Below are positions 1-7,389 of a stretch of DNA of 64,000 nt, in pieces; position 1 is the first letter of the stretch; each line of letters begins with the position of its first letter. Location of the stretch: contig NZ_JALRMO010000001.1 of assembly GCF_023276405.1 (NCBI RefSeq), positions 1,240,001-1,304,000 on the forward strand. The letters are read 5' to 3'. A model generated the notes under the pieces. It made no database searches. It was not told the DNA's origin and saw only the letters and a list, made by a program, of their open reading frames with translations. This DNA is from Paenibacillus hamazuiensis (GTDB taxonomy: Bacteria; Bacillota; Bacilli; Paenibacillales; NBRC-103111). Made by a program: the position numbers and the translations under genes.

Positions 1-638
1 CATGTGAAAAGCCTCCTCGGTGTATGAGTGCTGCTATCGAGTGCGGCCCGGAATAAGGCCGCCTGCCGCCCCGGATCGGCATGGAAAAAAACGGATGACA
101 TGACGGCGATGCCGGCCGCCCCCGTGGACAGCACTTCGCCGACCTTGTCCGGCTCGATGCCGCCGATCGCGATGACCGGGACGTCCACAGCGCGTACGAC
201 GTCCGCCAGCGCCTCCGGGCCGCGCGGCGCAAGCCCTTCCTTCGAGCCGGTCGCGTAGACGTGGCCGAAGATCACAAAGTCGGCGCCGGCGGCCTGCGCC
301 TCTTCCGCCTCGGCCGCGGAGTGGACCGAGCGGCCGATCCGCGTGCCGGCCACAAGCATTCGCCGCGCCGTCGCCGGCGGCACACTCGCGTAGCCGAGCT
401 GCACCCCGGGCGCATCCACTGCGGCAGCCGCGTCGACGCGATCGTTAATGTAGATGCGTGTGTGCGGCAGCGCTTCGGCCAGTGCGTGGTGCCAGCGCAT
501 GATGTCGCGCGCGGTGCGGTGTTTTTCACGGATATGCACGACGTCGATCAGCGCGGAATCGCAGCGGCTAAGGACGGCAAGCGTCTCCTCCAGCTCCTGC
601 CGCCCGGTCGTCACCAAATGCAGCGCGTGTTTACGCAT
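1..638 (-). CDS. tenI: TenI-like thiazole tautomerase / ThiE-family protein (3' end at window edge)
   Basis: The minus-strand frame is open from the ATG at 638 to the window edge and encodes a TIM-barrel protein of the thiamine phosphate synthase/TenI superfamily. Visible family segments are VVHIREK near the N-terminus, YINDRVDAAA, VQLGYAS, GADFVIFGHVYATGSKEG and PVIAIGGIEP. TenI isomerises the thiazole phosphate of thiamine, while ThiE joins thiazole and pyrimidine; the FGHVYATGSK segment fits TenI better, but I cannot exclude ThiE. An upstream in-frame ATG at 665 exists, but GGGGAG lies 6 nt before the ATG at 638, and a -10-like TATGAT at 675-680 would start transcription almost on top of 665. 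The last two bases read TG, and ATG on the same strand occupies 3-1, so the stop probably overlaps the start of the next gene (thiO in Bacillus-type clusters). Confidence 0.8.
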   Translation of the reverse strand, partial: MRKHALHLVTTGRQELEETLAVLSRCDSALIDVVHIREKHRTARDIMRWHHALAEALPHTRIYINDRVDAAAAVDAPGVQLGYASVPPATARRMLVAGTRIGRSVHSAAEAEEAQAAGADFVIFGHVYATGSKEGLAPRGPEALADVVRAVDVPVIAIGGIEPDKVGEVLSTGAAGIAVMSSVFFHADPGRQAALFRAALDSSTHTPRRLFT

Positions 639-674
639 ACCAAGCTCCCCATCTTGTCTAATCATGTTGCCTAC

Positions 675-680
675 ATCATA
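675..680 (-). promoter_or_regulatory. Candidate -10 box of the tenI-like gene
   Basis: TATGAT on the minus strand, with TTTACG-like sequence about 17 nt upstream. It places the transcript start just before 665, which supports the ATG at 638 as the translation start. No TPP riboswitch core is visible in the 639-814 divergent region. Confidence 0.4.
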
Positions 681-739
681 GCAAGCGGGGAATATATTCG
701 TAAAGCGGTTTGCCGAGCTTTCATAAAAAGTTCATCGGC

Positions 740-768
740 TTGACGCTGCGTAGAGCCCAAGCTAAACT
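740..768 (+). promoter_or_regulatory. Candidate sigma-A promoter of thiD
   Basis: TTGACG at 740-745, a 17-nt spacer, and TAAACT at 763-768. It is correctly placed and oriented for thiD, whose ribosome binding site is at 801-806. Confidence 0.5.
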
Positions 769-814
769 GGAATTTAGAATGCAAAGAGCACGAAACGCAA
801 AGGGGACTTCGCAA

Positions 815-1621
815 ATGACGCAACCATATAAAGCGCTGACGATCGCAGGCTCGGACAGCGGCGGCGGCGCGGGCATCCAAGCCGATCTGAAAACGTTCCA
901 GATGCTCGAGGTGTACGGCATGTCCGCGATCACGGCGATCACGGCGCAGAATACGCTCGGCGTCCACGGCATCTACGATATTCCGCTCGAAGGCATCGAA
1001 AAGCAGCTCGACGCCGTCATCACCGACATCGGCGTCGACGCTGCGAAAACCGGCATGCTGTCGCAGCCGGAGGTGATCGAGCTCGTCGCGGCGAAAATCA
1101 AGCAATACGGCGTCAGCCGCTTCGTCGTCGATCCGGTGATGGTCGCCAAGGGCGGCGCCTCGCTGCTCGCGCAAAGCGCTCAGGATGCGCTGCGCACGCT
1201 GCTGCTGCCGCTGGCTGCGGTGGTCACGCCGAACATTCCCGAGGCGGAGGTTATTACCGGCAAGAGCATCGCGACCCTCGCCGATATGAAAGACGCGGCG
1301 AAATGCATCGTCGAGCAGTTCGGAGCGCGCGCGGCCATCGTCAAGGGCGGGCACATGGAAGGCGAGCCGACCGACGTGATGTACGACGGCAGCGAGTTTC
1401 GGCTGCTGACGGCCGAGCGTTATGAGACGCGCCACACGCACGGCACGGGCTGCACATTTTCCGCCGCAATCACCGCCGGGCTGGCGAAGGGGCAGCCGCT
1501 TGCCGCCGCTGTGGAGACGGCCAAAGCTTTTATTACGGAAGCGATTCGGGACGAGCTCGGAATCGGCGGCGGACACGGGCCGACGAATCATTGGGCCTAC
1601 TGGCGCAAAATGCAGCGGTAA
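815..1621 (+). CDS. thiD: Bifunctional hydroxymethylpyrimidine kinase/phosphomethylpyrimidine kinase
   Basis: A 268-aa ribokinase-fold enzyme that phosphorylates HMP and then HMP-phosphate to give the pyrimidine diphosphate used in thiamine synthesis. The N-terminal substrate loop [14 protein letters not shown] (about residues 11-24), the [11 protein letters not shown] segment and the C-terminal anion-hole motif [11 protein letters not shown] (Cys213) are intact, and the length is normal for the family. Reading upstream in frame is possible, but AGGGGA at 801-806 sits 8 nt before the ATG at 815. It is divergent from the tenI-like gene and is followed at 14 nt by a small membrane-peptide gene and then a DUF86 gene, probably one transcript. 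Some Bacillales enzymes of this family act mainly as pyridoxine kinases, which sequence inspection alone cannot exclude. Confidence 0.95.
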   Translation: MTQPYKALTIAGSDSGGGAGIQADLKTFQMLEVYGMSAITAITAQNTLGVHGIYDIPLEGIEKQLDAVITDIGVDAAKTGMLSQPEVIELVAAKIKQYGVSRFVVDPVMVAKGGASLLAQSAQDALRTLLLPLAAVVTPNIPEAEVITGKSIATLADMKDAAKCIVEQFGARAAIVKGGHMEGEPTDVMYDGSEFRLLTAERYETRHTHGTGCTFSAAITAGLAKGQPLAAAVETAKAFITEAIRDELGIGGGHGPTNHWAYWRKMQR

Positions 1622-1635
1622 CGGAGGGACATAAG

Positions 1636-1746
1636 GTGAGCTACGAATATTTGATGCAGTCGGTGCTGCTGATCTTTTTGCTGATCGTCACTTTTGCCGC
1701 CGTGCTGCTTTGGGCGAAATGGAAAAAAAGGAAACGGAGATCTTAA
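1636..1746 (+). CDS. Small single-span membrane peptide, 36 aa
   Basis: GTG start with GGAGGG 7 nt upstream and stop TAA at 1744-1746. The product has an N-terminal run of about 20 hydrophobic residues (LLIFLLIVTFAAVLLWA) followed by a very basic tail (KWKKRKRRS), so it should insert in the membrane with the basic end in the cytoplasm. It lies 14 nt after thiD and 3 nt before the DUF86 gene, and this tight packing with a good ribosome binding site argues for translation. I know of no function. It resembles the short basic-tailed membrane peptides common between Bacillales genes. Confidence 0.6.
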   Translation: MSYEYLMQSVLLIFLLIVTFAAVLLWAKWKKRKRRS

Positions 1747-1749
1747 CCC

Positions 1750-2175
1750 ATGTACTACGTTAATCAACAGCAAATTGACGAACGGCTGTCGTTTATCCCG
1801 TGGATCTGCGACGTGCTGGAGAAGCTCGCGTCCGGCTGGTCCGAGACCGATCCGATTCAGCACTGCGCCCAGGAGCGGGCGCTGCATCTTGCGATCGAGA
1901 CGGTCACCGATGTCGGAAGTCTTCTGATCGACGGCTTCATGATGCGCGATGCGAGCAGCTACGAGGATATTGTCGACATTTTGGCGGGTGAGGGCGTCTT
2001 TACCCAGGAGGTAGCGGGCGTGCTGACGGAGCTAGTCAAGCTGCGCAAGCCGATGGTGCAGGAGTACATCGGTTTTCCGCGGGAAAAGCTTCAACCGGTG
2101 ACGCCGAAGCTGCCGGCCGTCCTGAAGCGGTTTGCCGAAGCGGTCCCGGTATTTATACGCAAAGAAATGGTGTAG
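1750..2175 (+). CDS. DUF86 (HepT-like) family protein, YutE type
   Basis: A 141-aa helical protein with the DUF86 signature around residues 40-60 (QERALHLAIETVTDVGSLL) and a later LRKPMVQEYIGFP segment. DUF86/HepT proteins are often toxins or tRNA-modifying components paired with MNT nucleotidyltransferases, but the YutE branch is a stand-alone housekeeping protein in Bacillus with no assigned reaction. There is no MNT partner beside it here, which fits the YutE branch. GGAG at 1736-1739 lies 10 nt before the ATG, inside the end of the preceding small gene, suggesting translational coupling. Confidence 0.75.
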   Translation: MYYVNQQQIDERLSFIPWICDVLEKLASGWSETDPIQHCAQERALHLAIETVTDVGSLLIDGFMMRDASSYEDIVDILAGEGVFTQEVAGVLTELVKLRKPMVQEYIGFPREKLQPVTPKLPAVLKRFAEAVPVFIRKEMV

Positions 2176-2197
2176 CGCCAAAATTTACGTATTTTCG

Positions 2198-2211
2198 AAA
2201 CATATATGTTT
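2198..2211. promoter_or_regulatory. 14-bp perfect palindrome upstream of the Fe-S-type regulator
   Basis: AAACATATATGTTT is a perfect dyad about 80 nt upstream of the regulator start at 2293, in an otherwise AT-rich promoter region. It could be the operator for autoregulation by the downstream HTH protein. This is inference from position and symmetry only. Confidence 0.35.
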
Positions 2212-2292
2212 GTTAATTTACTTATTTGTCCGAATCGGGTAAAATGAAAATAATTCGAGGCTGCAGATATTTCGACACAAAGGGGTGACCGC

Positions 2293-2925
2293 ATGAACCA
2301 GGAGCAGGATTCCTCGACACGCAAGCTGATTTTGACGATGCTGAAAACGAGAGCTTCCATGACCGTTAACGATATGGCCAGGGAGCTGGGGATTACTGAA
2401 ATGGCCGTGCGTCGCCATCTGAATACGCTGGAGAGAGACGGCCTCATCGAGTCGAAGCTCGTCCGGCAAGCTATGGGGCGGCCTACGCATTTGTATTCAT
2501 TAACCGAGCAGGCGGACGACTTGTTTCCGAAGAAATATCATCATTTGACTCTCGATCTGCTGGGGGAACTGGCGGCGGAAGCCGGGGAGGAGCAGGTTGA
2601 ACGGCTTTTCGACAAGCGCAAGGAGAAGCTGATCAGCCGTTACGAGGGCCGCATGGAGGGCAAAGATCTTGAGGAGCGGGTGGCCGAACTCGCCGAGATC
2701 CAGAATGCCAACGGCTACATGGTGCAGTGGGAACGCGGGGAAAGCGGCGATTACGTGCTGAAGGAGCACAACTGCCCGATTTCGCAAGTGGCGAACCAGT
2801 ACAATCATGCCTGCACCTGCGAGCTGACGATGTTCGAGCATTTGCTGAAAGCGGACGTCGAGAGGACCGAATGCCTCGCCAAGGGCGGCACGAAATGCGT
2901 TTATATCATTCATGATAATAAATAA
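2293..2925 (+). CDS. HTH transcriptional regulator with C-terminal cysteine cluster (SufR-like)
   Basis: A 210-aa protein. Residues about 8-70 form a winged helix-turn-helix (MTVNDMARELGITEMAVRRH, GLIESKLVRQAMGRPTHLY). The C-terminal third carries four well-placed cysteines: HNCPIS, then ACTC 12 residues later, then TEC and TKC. This layout resembles SufR-type regulators that bind an Fe-S cluster, so a role as iron-sulfur or redox sensor is likely but inferred. The ribosome binding site is AGGGGTGACCGC before the ATG. The promoter carries a 14-bp palindrome, and a strong terminator follows the gene, so it is monocistronic. No suf/isc genes are in the window. Confidence 0.75.
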   Translation: MNQEQDSSTRKLILTMLKTRASMTVNDMARELGITEMAVRRHLNTLERDGLIESKLVRQAMGRPTHLYSLTEQADDLFPKKYHHLTLDLLGELAAEAGEEQVERLFDKRKEKLISRYEGRMEGKDLEERVAELAEIQNANGYMVQWERGESGDYVLKEHNCPISQVANQYNHACTCELTMFEHLLKADVERTECLAKGGTKCVYIIHDNK

Positions 2926-2975
2926 CCCGTTTTGCATGCTTTGGTCGATTGCGGAGCATGCAAGGCGGGTTTTTC
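2926..2975 (+). terminator. Rho-independent terminator after the SufR-like regulator
   Basis: CCCGTTTTGCATGCT pairs with AGCATGCAAGGCGGG across a short loop and is followed by TTTTTCTTT. Confidence 0.85.
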
Positions 2976-3105
2976 TTTGCGATGCATGACAGCTGTTTAT
3001 AAATGAGCAATCGGGAAGAAATGTGCGCCGGAAAGAACTGATAAACTTAAAGTGCACATAACAGCACGAACTCAAACAAGGCGAAATGACGAGAGGAGGA
3101 TTCAT

Positions 3106-3825
3106 TTGACGAATTTAGCGCTTCCCCAAATTGTTTCCGAAGAGGAATGGCAGGCAGCTAGCAAAGATTTGCTGGAGAAGGAAAAGGAGGTTACCCGCGC
3201 GTTGGACGCGCTCGCCGCGGCGCGGAGAAGGCTGCCGATGGTCCGGATCGACAAAAATTATGTTTTTGAGGGTACGGAGGGCAAGGCGAACTTGCTTGAT
3301 CTTTTCGACGGACGGAGACAGCTCATCGTATACCACTTCATGTTCGCGCCGAGTTGGAATGAGGGCTGCGTGGGCTGCTCGATGCTGGTTGACGGAATAG
3401 GCCATCCCGCACATTTGCGCGCGCGCGATACCTCGCTGGTACTCATTTCCCGCGCGCCGCTGGATAAAATCGAACCGTTCAAGAAGCGCATGGGCTGGAC
3501 GATACCATGGTATTCCTCGTATGAAAGCGATTTTAACTATGATTTCGGGGCATCGACCGAGAAGGGCGAGGTTTCCTGCCTTAGCGTTTTCCTCCGCGAT
3601 GGCGACAGCATCTATCGCACCTACTTTACGACGGATCGCGGCACCGACAGGCTGAACGCCAATTTCAATTATCTCGACCTGACGCCGTTCGGCCGGCAGG
3701 AGGCATGGGAGGATTCGCCCCAGGGCTGGCCGCAATCGCCACCTTACGTTTGGTGGCGTCACCATGATAAATACGAATACTCTAAGGGCACGGACTCCTG
3801 CTGCGGTTCGGGAGAGGTCCGTTAA
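3106..3825 (+). CDS. DUF899 family thioredoxin-like protein
   Basis: A 239-aa protein of the DUF899 family. Recognisable segments are YHFMFAPSWNEGCVGCSML (a CxxC-like pair in a thioredoxin-like context), WTIPWYSSYESDFNYDF, SVFLRDGDSIYRTYFTT and YVWWRHHDKYEY. The family is structurally thioredoxin-like and its substrate is not established, although the conserved cysteines suggest redox chemistry. The frame is open upstream, but GGAGGA ends 5 nt before the TTG at 3106, which I take as the start. The C-terminus ends in CCGSGEVR, an extra Cys pair. It is flanked by terminators, so it is probably transcribed alone. Confidence 0.85.
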   Translation: MTNLALPQIVSEEEWQAASKDLLEKEKEVTRALDALAAARRRLPMVRIDKNYVFEGTEGKANLLDLFDGRRQLIVYHFMFAPSWNEGCVGCSMLVDGIGHPAHLRARDTSLVLISRAPLDKIEPFKKRMGWTIPWYSSYESDFNYDFGASTEKGEVSCLSVFLRDGDSIYRTYFTTDRGTDRLNANFNYLDLTPFGRQEAWEDSPQGWPQSPPYVWWRHHDKYEYSKGTDSCCGSGEVR

Positions 3826-3853
3826 GCTCTAACGGGTGCGTTAGTTGAACAAT

Positions 3854-3900
3854 ACAGCGGCAGCCTGGAACTTTATTTTCGCGTTCCGGGCTGCCGCTGT
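3854..3900 (+). terminator. Hairpin after the DUF899 gene
   Basis: A long GC-rich stem, ACAGCGGCAGCC.../...GGCTGCCGCTGT, with an AT-rich loop. The T-tract is weak. A near copy of this hairpin follows the small peptide gene at 4285-4328. Confidence 0.7.
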
Positions 3901-3915
3901 CTCTTTGATCAGGGG

Positions 3916-3954
3916 CAGGTATCATATACTCGAAAAATCAAGTATATCGACCTG
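3916..3954. promoter_or_regulatory. Long interrupted inverted repeat before the secreted-peptide gene
   Basis: CAGGT and ATATACT on the left pair with AGTATAT and ACCTG on the right around a 10-nt centre. A shorter dyad CCTGA-TCGG-TCAGG lies at about 3991-4005, just before the ribosome binding site. Either could be an operator or a structured leader of the peptide gene. Confidence 0.35.
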
Positions 3955-4027
3955 CTTCCGTCTTTGATAAGATACGAATTGTGAAAACGATCCTGATCGG
4001 TCAGGAAAAAAATGAGGAGGTAATAAA

Positions 4028-4210
4028 ATGAAAAACGTGAAAAAAGTAATCAAAGCGACTGTATTTAGTGTGGCGGCTTCCGCAATGTTGTGTATTCCGG
4101 TCGGCGCGCAAACGCCCGAAAGAAAGCCGGTTGACAGCGAGATTATTTTGCAAAATCTCGCCAGTGCGCCTATTACGTGCGGAAGCATCGCCCGACCTTG
4201 TCCTTGGTGA
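4028..4210 (+). CDS. Small secreted peptide with two C-terminal cysteines
   Basis: A 60-aa product with a textbook signal peptide: basic MKNVKKVIK, a hydrophobic stretch with small residues, and a likely cleavage after VGAQ. The predicted mature part is about 32 residues and ends ITCGSIARPCPW, so two cysteines six residues apart could form a disulfide or another cyclic structure near the C-terminus. The ribosome binding site GAGGAGG is excellent. I do not recognise the family. It stands alone between two nearly identical GC-rich hairpins and behind inverted repeats, which suggests tight control. It could be a signalling or antimicrobial peptide, but no modification or export gene is adjacent. 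Confidence 0.6.
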   Translation: MKNVKKVIKATVFSVAASAMLCIPVGAQTPERKPVDSEIILQNLASAPITCGSIARPCPW

Positions 4211-4284
4211 TCTTAGAATCGTTAAGGAGCCTCATAAATTGATAGGTAAACTTGATCATTGAACCAACGTTTAGCTCAACAAAC

Positions 4285-4328
4285 CAGCGGCAGTCCGGGA
4301 CTTTTTATCTCGTCCACGGCTGCCGCTG
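4285..4328 (+). terminator. Hairpin after the secreted-peptide gene
   Basis: CAGCGGCAGTCCGGGAC pairs with GTCCACGGCTGCCGCTG around an AT-rich loop and is followed by CTTTTAT. It is a near copy of the hairpin at 3854-3900 and may also serve the convergent eda gene. Confidence 0.65.
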
Positions 4329-4354
4329 CTTTTATCGTCGGGGCCTGCGCAGCG

Positions 4355-4987
4355 CTACACCATCCGCTCCAGCAGCCGCTTCGCTTTTTCAGTAACCCAT
4401 GCATAGTTGCCGCTGTGAATTTCCTTCAAATTCACAAGCGAGCCGCCAATGCCGAGGCCATAACATCCCGCTTCGATGAACTGGCGGATGTTGTCCTCGT
4501 TTACGCCGCCGACGGCGACCATCGGGATATGGTTCAGCGGCCCTTGCAGCTCCTTCAAATAGCCGATGCCGAGACTGGCGCCGGGAAAAATTTTCACGGC
4601 GGTCGCGCCGGCCTTCCACGCCTTCACGATCTCCGTCGGCGTCATCGCGCCCGGGAAAACGGGAACGCCTTGCTCCACGCCGTAACGGATCACGTCCTCG
4701 TCCAAGTTCGGCGTCACGAGATACGATGCTCCGGCGGCGATCGCCTTCTTGGCGTCGTCCAGATCGATAACCGTCCCGGCGCCTATATACATCTGCTCGC
4801 CCATTTGATCCTGCAGGCGGCGGATCATGTCCAGCGCCCCCGGCGTATTCATCGTCACTTCCATTGCCCGGATGCCGCCGTCATACAGCGCTTTGGCCAG
4901 GTTGTCCATATGCGCGTCTTCTACGCCCCGGACGATGGCGATAATGCGTGTTTTTTCAATCAAAGCAAGCCCTTGCTCTCGGTTCAT
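4355..4987 (-). CDS. eda: KDPG / 4-hydroxy-2-oxoglutarate aldolase
   Basis: A 210-aa class I aldolase that cleaves 2-keto-3-deoxy-6-phosphogluconate to pyruvate and glyceraldehyde 3-phosphate (and 4-hydroxy-2-oxoglutarate in bifunctional members). The catalytic Glu43 in AMEVTMNTPG, Schiff-base Lys132 in AVKIFPG, and the GAGTV and VGGV phosphate-binding loops are all present. The length is normal. GAGGTGGAG lies just before the ATG. The gene stands alone: no kdgK or edd is adjacent, so the feeding pathway (sugar acids or Entner-Doudoroff) is elsewhere. The sugar dehydrogenase at 20.9 kb could supply gluconate-type substrates, which is speculative. Confidence 0.93.
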   Translation of the reverse strand: MNREQGLALIEKTRIIAIVRGVEDAHMDNLAKALYDGGIRAMEVTMNTPGALDMIRRLQDQMGEQMYIGAGTVIDLDDAKKAIAAGASYLVTPNLDEDVIRYGVEQGVPVFPGAMTPTEIVKAWKAGATAVKIFPGASLGIGYLKELQGPLNHIPMVAVGGVNEDNIRQFIEAGCYGLGIGGSLVNLKEIHSGNYAWVTEKAKRLLERMV

Positions 4988-5143
4988 TTCTCCACCTCGT
5001 CATTTATGTATAGGTCTATTATGCCATTCTTTTCTTCCGTTGCAAACTATGTTAAGCTCTAAAATGGACGGAATCCATATGTAAGCGGCATCTTTTGCAT
5101 GCCGGATGGAAATAGATAGAATAACGGAAGGGGAATGATCCGA

Positions 5144-6202
5144 ATGAGTGAATTCGAACCGGTCAGACTGACCTCTTTATCCAGCAAAGGAGGCTGCGGC
5201 TGCAAAATCGGCCCGGCCGATTTATCCCAGGTGCTCCGGCAGCTGCCGGCAGCCGAGCCGAACCCGAACCTGCTTGTCGGACTGGATACGAGCGACGACG
5301 CAGGGGTGTACCGCCTCAGCGACGATTTGGCGCTTGTGCAAACCGTCGACTTTTTCACGCCGATTGTGGATGACCCTTACTCCTTCGGGCAGGTGGCTGC
5401 GGCGAATGCGCTCAGCGACGTGTACGCGATGGGCGGCAAGCCGCTGACGGTGCTGAACATCGTCGCGTTCCCGATCAGCAAGCTGGACAAGCGCATTTTG
5501 GCGGAAATTTTGCGCGGAGCGGCGGATAAGGTCAAGGAAGCGGGAGCGACGCTGGTCGGCGGCCATTCGATCGACGACAATGAGCCGAAGTTCGGCCTGT
5601 CCGTTACCGGGCTTGTTCATCCGGCACGGGTGAAAACGAACGCAGGGGCAAGACCCGGCGACAAGCTGATCTTGACGAAGCCGATCGGCGTCGGCATCAT
5701 GACGACATCGATCAAGAAGGGAGCTTTGAGCCCCGAAGAGATCCAGCGCGTCACCGCGGTAATGACGACACTGAACAAAAAAGCGGCCGAGATTATGGAG
5801 CCTTACGACGTGCATGGCGCCACGGACGTAACCGGCTTCGGACTGCTCGGTCACGCTTCGGAGATGGCCAAGGGCAGCGGCGTCGGCATCCGCATCGGCC
5901 GCCGTCAGGTGCCGGTGCTGCCGCACGTCAGGGAGCTGGCGGAAGCCGGCTTTGTGCCCGGCGGCACGAAAAACAACTACGCCCACCTCGAAGGAAGCGT
6001 CACCTTCGCTCCGTCGCTCGATCAGATCGAGCAGTGGATTTTGTGCGATGCGGTGACGTCGGGGGGCCTGCTCATCTCGGTGGCGGCGGACAAAGCGGAC
6101 GCCCTGCTTGGCGATTTGCTTAAGGCGGGCGTAGAAGCGGCGATGATCGGCGAAGTGGTTGCCGATCACCCGGGGCAGATCGAGGTATTGGACTCGATCT
6201 GA
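5144..6202 (+). CDS. selD: Selenide, water dikinase
   Basis: A 352-aa PurM/AIR-synthase-fold enzyme making selenophosphate from selenide and ATP. The N-terminal glycine-rich loop SSKGGCGCKIGP holds the nucleophile (Cys18 here, not selenocysteine) and the essential Lys21. LVGLDTSDDAGVY, VQTVDFFTPIVDDPYSFG and HGATDVTGFGLLGHA are typical. The ATG at 5144 is preferred over one at 5135, which would sit 1 nt from AAGGGG. The next gene, mnmH, starts 32 nt downstream, so the two form an operon. No selA, selB or tRNA-Sec is present in the window, and the pairing points to tRNA 2-selenouridine rather than selenoprotein synthesis. Confidence 0.95.
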   Translation: MSEFEPVRLTSLSSKGGCGCKIGPADLSQVLRQLPAAEPNPNLLVGLDTSDDAGVYRLSDDLALVQTVDFFTPIVDDPYSFGQVAAANALSDVYAMGGKPLTVLNIVAFPISKLDKRILAEILRGAADKVKEAGATLVGGHSIDDNEPKFGLSVTGLVHPARVKTNAGARPGDKLILTKPIGVGIMTTSIKKGALSPEEIQRVTAVMTTLNKKAAEIMEPYDVHGATDVTGFGLLGHASEMAKGSGVGIRIGRRQVPVLPHVRELAEAGFVPGGTKNNYAHLEGSVTFAPSLDQIEQWILCDAVTSGGLLISVAADKADALLGDLLKAGVEAAMIGEVVADHPGQIEVLDSI

Positions 6203-6234
6203 TTTTGAAGGCACGGTAAAGGAGAGAACCGGCA

Positions 6235-7290
6235 TTGTTCCAAGACATCAGCGTGCAGGAGCTGCTGGAACTGCAGCGAAAAGGCGAACTTAAGCTGATC
6301 GACGTCCGCTCGCCTGGAGAATACGAAGAGTTTACGATCCCGGGCAGCGACAACATACCTTTTTTTACCAACGAAGAACGTGCGGAAATCGGCACGATGT
6401 ACAAACAGGTCAGCATCCAGGCGGCAAAAGACCGCGGGCTCGAAATTATTTCGGCGAAGCTGCCGTCGTTCGTAAAGCAATTTGAAGCGATCGACGGCCG
6501 TAAAGCTGTCTACTGCTGGCGCGGCGGCATGCGCAGCAAGACGACGGCGACCGTGCTGTCGCTCATGAACATTCGCGTGTACCGGCTGCTTGGCGGCATC
6601 CGCGCTTACCGCAAATGGGTGGTCGAGACGCTGGAGAGCTTTCAGCTCCGCCCGAAATGCGTCGTTATCAACGGATACACCGGCACCGGCAAAACGGCCA
6701 TTTTGCGCAAGCTGGCGGCGGAAGGGTACCCGGTGGTCGATCTGGAAGGGATGGCCGGCCACCGCGGTTCGATTTTCGGGCAGATCGGCCTTACGCCGAA
6801 CAATCAGAAGACGTTCGAGTCGCTGCTGCTGCTGACGCTTCTCCAGTATCAGGACAGTCCATACATTCTCCTCGAAGCGGAGAGCAAGCGCATCGGGCGC
6901 TGCGTGATGCCGGAATTTTTGGTGGAAGGCAAGGAGAAAGGTATCCAGCTGTTTCTGGACATGCCGATGCAGGAGCGGATCCGGCATATCCTCGAGGATT
7001 ACGAGCCGGAGCGGCATAAGCTGGAATGCATCCAAGCGTTTGAGAACATCAAACGGCGTATCCATACGCCCATCGCTGCTGAGATCGAGCAGCATTTGCT
7101 GCTGAACCGTTTCTCGGAGGCGGTGGGACTTATGCTGGAGCATTATTACGATCCGCGTTACGAGCACGCAGGCACGAATTACGAGCATGAGCCGATTCAC
7201 TGCCAGGTAAGCGACATTGACGACGCCGTCTCCCGGATCAAGCAATTTTTGCAAGAGCAGTTTCCGAAGCCGCAAACTGCCCGTAACTAA
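6235..7290 (+). CDS. mnmH: tRNA 2-selenouridine synthase
   Basis: A 351-aa enzyme (SelU/MnmH) that replaces sulfur by selenium at the wobble 2-thiouridine of tRNAs using selenophosphate. The N-terminal rhodanese domain (residues 1-130) contains LIDVRSPGEYEEF and the active Cys94 in YCWRGGMRSKT. The C-terminal domain has the P-loop GYTGTGKTAIL (about 147-157) and DLEGMAGHRGS. The start is TTG at 6235, with GGAGAG 8-9 nt before it. It is coupled to selD. The terminator that followed this gene has been split by the IS element at 7305-8854. Confidence 0.95.
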   Translation: MFQDISVQELLELQRKGELKLIDVRSPGEYEEFTIPGSDNIPFFTNEERAEIGTMYKQVSIQAAKDRGLEIISAKLPSFVKQFEAIDGRKAVYCWRGGMRSKTTATVLSLMNIRVYRLLGGIRAYRKWVVETLESFQLRPKCVVINGYTGTGKTAILRKLAAEGYPVVDLEGMAGHRGSIFGQIGLTPNNQKTFESLLLLTLLQYQDSPYILLEAESKRIGRCVMPEFLVEGKEKGIQLFLDMPMQERIRHILEDYEPERHKLECIQAFENIKRRIHTPIAAEIEQHLLLNRFSEAVGLMLEHYYDPRYEHAGTNYEHEPIHCQVSDIDDAVSRIKQFLQEQFPKPQTARN

Positions 7291-7291
7291 A

Positions 7292-7307
7292 GACCGCATT
7301 CGCGGTC
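7292..7307 (+). terminator. Left copy of the mnmH terminator stem, at the IS junction
   Basis: GACCGC-ATTC-GCGGTC forms a perfect hairpin directly after the mnmH stop but lacks a T-tract here. The same stem with a long T-tract occurs at 8855-8880 on the other side of the IS. This is explained if the IS inserted in the stem and duplicated it. Confidence 0.6.
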
Positions 7308-7389
7308 AGATTGTTGACAAAGCCCCGGTTTTTCGGGGCTTTTGTAGGATCATTTTTTGAATTTAGCCCTAAAAATAGAAGATCGCCTC

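Noticed and set aside
639-814. TPP riboswitch between the tenI-like gene and thiD
   Set aside because: No CTGAGA-type core or matching stems are present in the divergent region.
671-1591. Long open frame on the minus strand opposite thiD
   Set aside because: It lacks a ribosome binding site, is rich in Arg and His as GC-rich antisense frames are, and thiD is clear on the other strand.
5195-5206. Selenocysteine codon in selD
   Set aside because: The active-site codon is TGC, so the enzyme uses cysteine.
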